From Alphaproteobacteria bacterium (GTDB lineage Bacteria; Pseudomonadota; Alphaproteobacteria; CAAGCB01; CAG-977): 64,000 nucleotides of DNA. The position numbers and the translations under genes were made by a program. Location of the stretch: the NCBI GenBank assembly GCA_017616015.1, contig JAFZYY010000019.1:64486-128485 (forward strand), written 5' to 3'. This document shows positions 28,940 to 36,205 of the stretch, piece by piece. Within the stretch, counting starts at the first letter, position 1, and every line of letters begins with the position of its first letter. The notes beneath the pieces were generated by a model. That model was not told the DNA's origin and searched no databases. It was given only the letters and a program-made list of their open reading frames with translations.

Positions 28940-29037
28940 CTCTGATGGAAGATGGTGAAACTCAATTTATGTTTGTAATATTTTTTTTATAGTGGTAAAA
29001 AAAGTTAACAAGAAGTTTTCAGAAACGGAGAAAAAAC

Positions 29038-30096
29038 GTGATTACGGCGACTGATTTAATGAAAACGATTGACGGAGCCGACTCTGCCGGCGCAAACCCC
29101 GAATACGATCAACTTTATCTGGATTTGGAAAATCTGGCGGTTGCCGATGAAGATGCCGGAAAAGAGCCGGATTATCGCCAGTTGGAAAAGAATTGTCTGG
29201 AGCTGTGGAAAAAAACGCGTGATCTGCGTGTGGCGGCGTATTTGTGCGTCGCCGAAACGGAGCTGAACGGTTTTGAGGGATTTGCCGAGGGGTTAGAGAT
29301 TGTTCGCTGGCTGATTGGGGAAATGTGGAACGATTTTTATCCGCGCCTTGATCCCGACGACGACAACGATCCGTTGGAAAGATTGAATATTATGGCGATG
29401 CTGTCGCCGCAGCCGGGCGCGTTCAACGACCCGATCATGTTCCTGTCCAAGTTGCGCACGATCCGACTGATGCCCGAATTGCCGTACACGATGCGCGACG
29501 TGATGATTTCCAACGGGGAATTGGAAAGCGAAAAACCCGTCGATCCCAAGCTGATCGCGGCGGAAATGATGAGCCTGCCCGTCGAAAAAATTCAGGCGCG
29601 CGCCGCATTGATTCAAAAAATTGAAGAAAACGTCGAAGGAATTTGCAATTCCATGAATGAAAAAATGGAAGGCGGATATTCTTTGAATATGTCGGCTTTA
29701 CAAAAGGAATTGAAACGCTTTGACGTGTTCTACGCCAAGTTTACGGATTCCTTTGAAGAGGCTGCTTCCTCCGAAGTCGCCGGAAATGCGGAGGAGGTTA
29801 CCGCGCCCTCTTCTGTCGTGGCGCCCGTCAGAGCGACGGTTAAAAACAATTTCAGCGATTTGGCTTCTTTTAAGGCGACAACTCGCGCCGAGGCCTTGTT
29901 GCTGTTGAAAAAAGGGGCTGAGTACTTCCGTGCGGAAGAACCGACCAGTCCCGTTCCCTATCTGATTGAACGCGCGTTGCGCTTGTCCGAAATGAATTTT
30001 ATGGATTTGTTGGCGGATATCGCGCCTGATGCGCTTTCTCGCGGACGGGATATTTTGGGGGTTCGTCCGGACGAAAATAACGGCGAGTCGCTTTAG
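29038..30096 (+). CDS. tssA: T6SS protein TssA (ImpA-type N-terminal domain)
   Basis: A 352 residue T6SS assembly protein that caps or primes the sheath-tube complex. The ImpA N-terminal domain spans about residues 20-130, with NPEYDQLYLDLE near its start and AETELNGFEGFAEGLEIVRWLI and DPDDDNDPLERLNIMAML later. A C-terminal helical part follows, including YLIERALRLSEMNFMDLL, the DUF-type tail common in short TssA forms. The start is GTG with GGAG eight bases before. It leads the whole T6SS locus, 38 bases ahead of tssB. Confidence 0.9.
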   Translation: MITATDLMKTIDGADSAGANPEYDQLYLDLENLAVADEDAGKEPDYRQLEKNCLELWKKTRDLRVAAYLCVAETELNGFEGFAEGLEIVRWLIGEMWNDFYPRLDPDDDNDPLERLNIMAMLSPQPGAFNDPIMFLSKLRTIRLMPELPYTMRDVMISNGELESEKPVDPKLIAAEMMSLPVEKIQARAALIQKIEENVEGICNSMNEKMEGGYSLNMSALQKELKRFDVFYAKFTDSFEEAASSEVAGNAEEVTAPSSVVAPVRATVKNNFSDLASFKATTRAEALLLLKKGAEYFRAEEPTSPVPYLIERALRLSEMNFMDLLADIAPDALSRGRDILGVRPDENNGESL

Positions 30097-30134
30097 GTTT
30101 TGAGTTTTGTTAATTGAAGTAAAGGTGAAAGAAA

Positions 30135-30677
30135 ATGGCTTCTAACAGTGGTCAGAAATTTATCGGTAAAAACAGAGCGCCGCGCGTTCAGGTCGAGTAC
30201 GACGTTGAACTGTACGGGGCGGAAAAAAAGGTCAATTTGCCGTTCGTCATGGGTGTGATGTCCGATTTATCGGGCAAGCCCGCCGAACCGCTTCCCAAGT
30301 TGGAAGACCGCAAAATGATGGAAATCGACGCGGACAATTTTGACGATCGTTTGAAAAGCGTGAAGCCGCGCGTTGCTTTCAATGTCCCGAACGCGATGAC
30401 GGGCGAAGGCAATCTGGCGGTCGACATGACGTTTGAAAGCATGGACGATTTCTCTCCTGCTGCTGTCGCTTCCAAGGTGGACGGTCTGAAGGATCTGCTG
30501 AAAGCGCGTCAGGAATTGGCAAACCTTCTTTCCTATATGGACGGTAAATCCGGTGCGGAAGAATTGCTGAACAAGATTTTGGAAGATCCGGCTTTGATGA
30601 AGGCTTTGTCTCAGAAAGCCAAGGAAAAGGAAGCGGCGGAAGCTCCCGCGGCTGATGCCGAAAAGGCGGATAAGTAA
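30135..30677 (+). CDS. tssB: T6SS contractile sheath small subunit TssB
   Basis: A 180 residue protein that forms the contractile sheath with TssC. IGKNRAPRVQVEYDVELYG, LPFVMGVMSDLSG and FNVPNAMTGEGNLAVDM are family hallmarks; the C-terminal helix (LLSYMDGKSGAEELLNKIL) interlocks with TssC. It ends in an alanine/glutamate-rich tail. Located 22 bases before tssC, the invariable partner. Confidence 0.97.
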   Translation: MASNSGQKFIGKNRAPRVQVEYDVELYGAEKKVNLPFVMGVMSDLSGKPAEPLPKLEDRKMMEIDADNFDDRLKSVKPRVAFNVPNAMTGEGNLAVDMTFESMDDFSPAAVASKVDGLKDLLKARQELANLLSYMDGKSGAEELLNKILEDPALMKALSQKAKEKEAAEAPAADAEKADK

Positions 30678-30699
30678 TTGAAGGAAAAGGTGTTTATCA

Positions 30700-32190
30700 A
30701 TGGCAAACGAAGCACAACAACAAATTGATTCTTTGAGCGCCGAAACGCTCGAAATGTCCGATTTTGAAAAGCTCCTGAATCAGGAATTCAAGCCGAAGTC
30801 GGAAGAAGCCAACTCCGCCGTTCAGAACGCGGTGAAAACGTTGGTCGGTCAGGCTTTGGAAAACACGGCTCTGGTGTCCGATAACTCGATCAAGACGATT
30901 GAAGGCATAATTGCCGAACTGGACAAGAAGATTTCCGAGCAGGTCAATCTGATCATTCATCACGAAGACTTTTCCAAACTGGAAGGCGCATGGCGCGGTC
31001 TGAACTATCTGGTTAACAACACCCAGACCAGCGAAACGCTGAAAATCCGCGTGATGAACGTGTCCAAACAGGAAGTCGCCAAGAGCCTGAAAAAGTTCAA
31101 AGGTACGGCTTGGGATCAGAGCCCGCTCTTCAAAAAGCTGTATGAAGACGAATACGGCACGGCGGGCGGTGAACCGTACGGCTGCCTGATTGGTGACTAC
31201 TATTTCAACCATACCGCTCCGGATCTGGAAGTCTTGAAGGGAATGGCGCAAATTGCGGCGGCTTCTCACATGCCGTTCATTTCCGCCGCCGATCCGTCCA
31301 TTATGAATATGGACTCCTGGCAGGAATTGGCGAATCCGCGCGATATCACCAAGATTTTCAGCACGCCGGAATATGCCGCATGGCGTTCCTTCCGCGAATC
31401 GGACGACAGCCGCTACGTCGCTTTGGCGATGCCGCGCGTGTTGAGCCGTATGCCCTATGGCGCAAAGACGAATCCCGTCGAGGAATTCAACTTTGAAGAA
31501 GATACGGGAGCCGGCTCCAGCGATAAATACAACTGGATGAACGCCGCTTACGCGATGGGCGCGAACATTAACCGTTCGTTCGCGACCTATGGCTGGTGCG
31601 CAAATATCCGCGGCGTTGAATCGGGCGGTGCCGTCGAAGGTCTGCCGACCCACACGTTCCCGACCGATGACGGCGGTGTGGCAATGAAGTGCCCGACCGA
31701 AGTCGCAATTACCGACCGCCGCGAAGCCGAATTGTCCGCAAACGGCTTCCTGCCGCTGATTCACTGGAAGAATACGGACTACGCCGTGTTCCTGGGCGGC
31801 CAGACGGTCAACAAGCCGAAAGAATACGACTCTCCGGACGCAACGGCGAACGCCGCTTTGTCCGCCAGATTGCCGTACATTTTTGCGACGAGCCGTTTTG
31901 CGCATTACTTAAAGTGCATTGTCCGCGACAAGATCGGTTCCTTTAAGGAAAAGGCGGATATGCAGCGTTGGTTGGGCGACTGGATTTCCAACTATGTGAC
32001 CAGCGACCCGAACGCGTCTGAAGAAGTTAAAGCAAAATATCCGTTGGCGGAAGCCAAGGTCGAAGTGGATTCGGTCGAAGGTCAGCCCGGTTACTATTCC
32101 GCAAAATTCTATTTGCGTCCGCACTACCAGCTGGAAGGTCTGACGACCTCTCTGCGTCTGGTCACCAAAGTGCCGAGCGGCGCGAAATAA
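30700..32190 (+). CDS. tssC: T6SS contractile sheath large subunit TssC
   Basis: A 496 residue main sheath component that carries the ClpV recognition site. LEGAWRGLNYLVNNTQTS, GEPYGCLIGDYYF, MPRVLSRMPYGAKTNPV and FATSRFAHYLKCIVRDKIGS are characteristic. Length is standard. A hairpin follows within the 80 base gap before hcp. Confidence 0.98.
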   Translation: MANEAQQQIDSLSAETLEMSDFEKLLNQEFKPKSEEANSAVQNAVKTLVGQALENTALVSDNSIKTIEGIIAELDKKISEQVNLIIHHEDFSKLEGAWRGLNYLVNNTQTSETLKIRVMNVSKQEVAKSLKKFKGTAWDQSPLFKKLYEDEYGTAGGEPYGCLIGDYYFNHTAPDLEVLKGMAQIAAASHMPFISAADPSIMNMDSWQELANPRDITKIFSTPEYAAWRSFRESDDSRYVALAMPRVLSRMPYGAKTNPVEEFNFEEDTGAGSSDKYNWMNAAYAMGANINRSFATYGWCANIRGVESGGAVEGLPTHTFPTDDGGVAMKCPTEVAITDRREAELSANGFLPLIHWKNTDYAVFLGGQTVNKPKEYDSPDATANAALSARLPYIFATSRFAHYLKCIVRDKIGSFKEKADMQRWLGDWISNYVTSDPNASEEVKAKYPLAEAKVEVDSVEGQPGYYSAKFYLRPHYQLEGLTTSLRLVTKVPSGAK

Positions 32191-32201
32191 AAGTTTTTTA
32201 A

Positions 32202-32234
32202 GCGGCTTTTCTTTGCGTGATAAAAAAAAGCCGC
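32202..32234 (+). other. Hairpin between tssC and hcp
   Basis: GCGGCTTTT (32202-32210) pairs perfectly with AAAAGCCGC (32226-32234) around a 15 base loop. No T run follows, so it is not a normal terminator. It lies just before the hcp ribosome site and could be an RNA-processing or stabilising structure for the abundantly needed hcp message. Confidence 0.5.
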
Positions 32235-32270
32235 AATTTGAACAACTCTAGAAATGAAGGAGAAAAAAAT

Positions 32271-32753
32271 ATGGCGGTTGATTTCTTTTTGAAATTAGAA
32301 GGTATTGACGGACAGTCTGCAGATAAAGGACACGCAAACTGGATCGAAGTTTTCGAAATTGATCACGGTGCAATGCAGAATGTCACGATGCAGCGCGGTG
32401 CCGATGTCGCCGGACGCGGTCAGTTCCTGCCGTTCAGATTTACGCATGCTGTCGACAAGGCGACCCCGAAGCTGCAGCAGTTCTGCATGAACGGCCAGAA
32501 GATCGCTAAAGCCGAATTCGCCAGCTGCCGCGCGATTGCGGGTGCTCAGGTTCCCGTCTATGAAATCAAGATGGAAAACGTCAAAGTTGCCAAAGCTGAA
32601 GTCAAGACGATTGAACGCGAAGGCACTGCCGAAATCATTGAAGAAGTCGAGTTGGTTGTCGGTAAACTGACTTGGAAAGTTACCCCGATTAAGGCGGACA
32701 ACACCAAGGACGGCGCGATCGAAGCGGCTTTCGACCAGATCGCCAACGCTTAA
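32271..32753 (+). CDS. hcp: T6SS tube protein Hcp (TssD)
   Basis: A 160 residue protein forming the hexameric rings of the inner tube and carrying small effectors. FFLKLEGIDGQSADKGHANWIEV is split over the conserved N-terminus, and FTHAVDKATPKLQQFCMNG is the family core. I chose the ATG at 32271 after AAGGAG (32257-32262); an in-frame start at 32217 lies in the preceding hairpin. Flanked by hairpins on both sides, which suggests separate control of its level. Confidence 0.97.
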   Translation: MAVDFFLKLEGIDGQSADKGHANWIEVFEIDHGAMQNVTMQRGADVAGRGQFLPFRFTHAVDKATPKLQQFCMNGQKIAKAEFASCRAIAGAQVPVYEIKMENVKVAKAEVKTIEREGTAEIIEEVELVVGKLTWKVTPIKADNTKDGAIEAAFDQIANA

Positions 32754-32771
32754 TCGTTTACGCGATAAAGG

Positions 32772-32799
32772 GGAAAGCCGTATTTTTACGGCTTTCCTC
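32772..32799 (+). terminator. Hairpin after hcp, partial terminator
   Basis: GGAAAGCCGTA pairs perfectly with TACGGCTTTCC around TTTT, followed by TCTTATGTC, an imperfect T run. It lies between hcp and tssE and would allow more hcp than baseplate message while still letting some transcription through. Confidence 0.65.
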
Positions 32800-32822
32800 T
32801 TATGTCTTTCTCAGGGGGAAGT

Positions 32823-33332
32823 ATGGAAAAAGAAACTGTTAAATCCAAAGAAGACGCAAAATACTGGCCGTGTTTGTTGCGCCGTCTGACGGATTTTGCC
32901 CCTGATGAAAAGAAAGAAAACTATTCGCAGGGAATCACGATCAGACAGCTGAAAAAAGATATTTTTGATAATATCGAAATGATTTTGAATTCCCGATCCC
33001 ATCCGCAAGCGGCAGATTTGGAAAAATATCCAGAACTGGCCGATTCCGTTCTGCTTTACGGGCTGTCGGATTTTTGCGGAAAGGTATGCTCGATGGACGA
33101 CAGAGAAACAATCCGCGAGCATATTATGCATCAATTAAGAATTTTTGAACCGCGCCTGAATCCCGATACGATAGAGGTTTCTTTGTCCCAAAACGACAGG
33201 GAAACAAAATCCGTTCTGGAATTTCAGATTTCGGGAATGATTGATGTCGCGGAATTAAGCGAGGAAATCGTTTTCATTTCCCGTTTGGATTTGGAAACGG
33301 GAAATTCCTATTTAAAAAGCTCTCAGGAATAA
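32823..33332 (+). CDS. tssE: T6SS baseplate protein TssE
   Basis: A 169 residue gp25-like baseplate protein at the sheath base. Features are YWPCLLRRLTDFAPDEK at the N-terminus, IRQLKKDIFDNIEMILNSR, SVLLYGLSDF and the C-terminal IREHIMHQLRIFEPRL motif of the gp25 lysozyme-like family. I prefer the ATG at 32823, which has AGGGGG just upstream; an earlier ATG at 32802 overlaps the hairpin. Fifteen bases before tssF. Confidence 0.92.
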   Translation: MEKETVKSKEDAKYWPCLLRRLTDFAPDEKKENYSQGITIRQLKKDIFDNIEMILNSRSHPQAADLEKYPELADSVLLYGLSDFCGKVCSMDDRETIREHIMHQLRIFEPRLNPDTIEVSLSQNDRETKSVLEFQISGMIDVAELSEEIVFISRLDLETGNSYLKSSQE

Positions 33333-33347
33333 AAGGCGGAGGACTGT

Positions 33348-35153
33348 ATGGATTTTCTGGATTATTACCGCGACAATCTTGGATATTTGCGCACTTTGGG
33401 CGCGGAGTTTGCCGAGGAATTTCCGAAAATAGCCTCCCGTTTGAGCTTATCCTCGTTTGATTGCCGCGATCCGTATGTGGAAAGATTGTTGGAAGGCACG
33501 GCTTTTCTGGCGGCGCGCGTTGAAAAGAAACTGGACGACGGTCATAAAAGATTGTTGGAATCCGTTTTGAATTCCGTTGTTCCCGACGCTCTGTATCCGA
33601 TTGTTTCCGGCGCCGTTGTCGAGGCAAACATCGATTTTGAAAACGATAAAGTAAGACACGGATTTCCTTTACCGGCTTACAGCATTTTCGACGGGTTTGT
33701 TCCTTCCGTCAATACGCCGTGCCGTTTCACGTCCGTTTGGAAAACGGAGCTTTCTCCGCTGCGCATCGAGGCGGCGGAATACATTACCCGCGACATTTCC
33801 CGGTTCAATATAGATAAAACTCATGCCGCCGCGTTGAAAATCACGTTTGAAATGGTTAACAACCGCCCTGTTACCGATTTGAACATTTCATCTCTTTTCC
33901 TGTTTTTGAATTTGCCGGACGCGGTTGCTTCCCTTTTGTTGCGGCAACTTCAGACGGAAACGGAACAGGTCTATTTTTCAACGGATTCTCAAAATTTTAT
34001 CGCGTTGCCCGATGTCCGCTTCGTGTCTCCGGCCGTTTCGGCTCAGACAATATACGGCAATATGCGCGGGAATCTGAACGGTTTGCACGTTTTACAGAGC
34101 TTCTTGTCTTTTCCTTCGTTTTTCAAGTTTGTTTCTTTGGAAAATATCGGCAATTTGTTTACCGAAAAAACGAACAAGTTTGATTTGCTGATCACCTTCG
34201 GTCGCCGCGAACCCGAATTGGTCAATGAAATCACGGCGCAGACGGTGAAAACGAATTGCGTTCCCGTGCTGAACCTGTTTAAAAAGCGTTCGGACAGAAC
34301 ATTTTTGGATAAGGACGCTTACGAATTTCAGATTATTGCCGACCGCACGGCGCCTCGCGATTATGAAGTGTACGGTGTCCGCAGGCTTGAATTTTTCAAC
34401 GAACGCAACGAAACGCTTTTCAGCGCTTCCAATTTTTACGATGAAGACCTTGAAGATGCCGAAAACGATAAGCGAAACTTTTTCTCTCAGCACAGGACGA
34501 AAAGTCTGTTCGACCGCAAAGCGACGCAGAGAAGCTCTTATACGGGAACGGAAGTGTTTGTTTCTTTGACGGAACGGGATAAAAGCCTGTTCGACGCGTC
34601 GCAATTTTCCGCAGATCTGATCTGCACGAACAGGGATCTGCCGCTTTTACTGACGGAGCAGACGCCTCTTTCCTGTTCGGAAGCCGCCGTTTTGTCGGCA
34701 TCGTTCGTCATTATGCCTTCCCGTCCTTCCTATCCGCTGATTTCAACGGGTGGATCGTCGGATTGGGCAAAAGTCGCCCATATCGTTTTCAATTTATCCG
34801 GAATGTTGTGGCAGGACGGTTCCGTGCCGTTGGATATGCTGCGGACGCTTTTGAGTAATTATTCCATTCGTTCGGCGGAAGAAACGGAACGCATGACGGA
34901 AGGCATCGTCGCTCTGACAAGCGAACCGGAAACATTCCGCTTTATCAGAAACGGCGTTGTCTTTTTCGAACCGGGCTGGAAAGTCAGATGCGTTTTGAAT
35001 GAAAAGTCGTTCGCGGGAACGGGTGTTTATATTTTCGCTTTGGTTTTAAAGGAATTGTTTAAATCCTTTACGCCGCTTAACTCTTTATTGGAAATTGAAT
35101 TTTCCTCTCAGCAATCGGGACATATCGCAACATGGAAGACGTTGGAAAATTAG
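33348..35153 (+). CDS. tssF: T6SS baseplate protein TssF
   Basis: A 601 residue baseplate wedge protein. DYYRDNLGYLRTLGAEFAEEFPKIASRL and DPYVERLLEGTAFLAARVEKKLDD are the standard N-terminal signatures. The C-terminus ends GTGVYIFALVLKELFKSF followed by an interaction strand. Length is typical. It overlaps tssG by 22 bases. Confidence 0.96.
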   Translation: MDFLDYYRDNLGYLRTLGAEFAEEFPKIASRLSLSSFDCRDPYVERLLEGTAFLAARVEKKLDDGHKRLLESVLNSVVPDALYPIVSGAVVEANIDFENDKVRHGFPLPAYSIFDGFVPSVNTPCRFTSVWKTELSPLRIEAAEYITRDISRFNIDKTHAAALKITFEMVNNRPVTDLNISSLFLFLNLPDAVASLLLRQLQTETEQVYFSTDSQNFIALPDVRFVSPAVSAQTIYGNMRGNLNGLHVLQSFLSFPSFFKFVSLENIGNLFTEKTNKFDLLITFGRREPELVNEITAQTVKTNCVPVLNLFKKRSDRTFLDKDAYEFQIIADRTAPRDYEVYGVRRLEFFNERNETLFSASNFYDEDLEDAENDKRNFFSQHRTKSLFDRKATQRSSYTGTEVFVSLTERDKSLFDASQFSADLICTNRDLPLLLTEQTPLSCSEAAVLSASFVIMPSRPSYPLISTGGSSDWAKVAHIVFNLSGMLWQDGSVPLDMLRTLLSNYSIRSAEETERMTEGIVALTSEPETFRFIRNGVVFFEPGWKVRCVLNEKSFAGTGVYIFALVLKELFKSFTPLNSLLEIEFSSQQSGHIATWKTLEN

Positions 35154-36205
35154 TCAAGCAAGCGTCCCGCCGGCTGAGAACGGGAACAGGGGCTCCGGAT
35201 TTTTTCGAACTGGTGCGGCGCATCGGAAACGGCCGGCCGGATTTGCCTCGTCTGGGAAAAGCCGCGCGTCCGACACAGGAAAACGTGCGTTTCGGTCAGA
35301 CGCCCTATCTGCATTTTCCGCCGACGGAGGTCGCGGAAATCCGTCAGGGAAACGGAAGTGCCGAAGCATTAATTATGACGTATTTCTTCGGACTTTTGGG
35401 CGTGAACGGTCCGATGCCTTTGGAATTTACGGATTACGTCTTTCAGCGTTCCCATAATTACTACGACCAGACGTGGCGGCGGTTTCTGGATATCATCAAC
35501 CATCGCTTTCTGACACTGTTTTATCGCGCCTGGGCGGAAAACGAACAGGCTGTTTCTTTCGACCGTGCCGACGACGACAAAATCACGGACATCGTCCGCG
35601 CTCTGGCGGGGACGCCGTCGGATATGTCTTCCGTCAACAGAACTTTCCCGTATCTGACGGCAAATTACGCCAATCATTTCGGGCGTTCCGTTAAAAGCTG
35701 CTCCTCTCTGGAAGAGATTTTGCGCAATGTGATGAAAGTCGATTTGGTCGTTAAAGACTTTGTTGTTTCCTCTTACGATATTCCCAAAAACGCGAGGTGT
35801 CATCTGGGGCACCGGGAAACAAGCGTTTTGGGGAAAAATATTCAGCTCGGGCGCACGTATATGAGCGCGACGCGGGAATTTGAAATCGAAGTCGGCCCCG
35901 TTTCTTTTGCCGAATGTTGCAAATGGGTGCCGGGCAGAAAAGGATTTGATGTGATTAACAGGATCGTGACGGCTTATCTGGATCGTCCGCTCGAATATTC
36001 ACTGACGTTCATTGTTATCGGGAAAACCATTCCCGAAGTCCGTTTCGAAGGAAAAGATAAAGGCGTTCGTTTGGGGCAGGGGTTCCTGATAGGACGTCTG
36101 AAAGACAATGAAAATACTAAAATTACAATAAAGGCTTCGAGGATTTATGCCAAAAATCACAAAGCCTCGTTTCAACAGCAGGAGAAAAATCTATGGCAAA
36201 ATTAA
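35132..36205 (+). CDS. tssG: T6SS baseplate protein TssG
   Basis: A 357 residue baseplate wedge protein that, with TssF, contacts TssE and the spike hub. DFFELVRRIGNGRPDLPRLG, VRFGQTPYLHFPPTEVAEI, YFFGLLGVNGPMPLEFTDYV and NHRFLTLFYRAW are family signatures. Overlaps both tssF and clpV, indicating coupled translation. Confidence 0.95.
   Translation: MEDVGKLVKQASRRLRTGTGAPDFFELVRRIGNGRPDLPRLGKAARPTQENVRFGQTPYLHFPPTEVAEIRQGNGSAEALIMTYFFGLLGVNGPMPLEFTDYVFQRSHNYYDQTWRRFLDIINHRFLTLFYRAWAENEQAVSFDRADDDKITDIVRALAGTPSDMSSVNRTFPYLTANYANHFGRSVKSCSSLEEILRNVMKVDLVVKDFVVSSYDIPKNARCHLGHRETSVLGKNIQLGRTYMSATREFEIEVGPVSFAECCKWVPGRKGFDVINRIVTAYLDRPLEYSLTFIVIGKTIPEVRFEGKDKGVRLGQGFLIGRLKDNENTKITIKASRIYAKNHKASFQQQEKNLWQN

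Larger units (their letters stand above)
28718..29037. other. Intergenic region between the ribosomal operon and T6SS locus
   Basis: A 320 base AT-rich spacer without an open frame of note. In order it contains the adk terminator (28741-28767), a run of eight G (28821-28828), an inverted repeat (28905-28926) overlapping a promoter, and the leader of the first T6SS gene. No tRNA or insertion-sequence remnant is visible. Confidence 0.7.
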
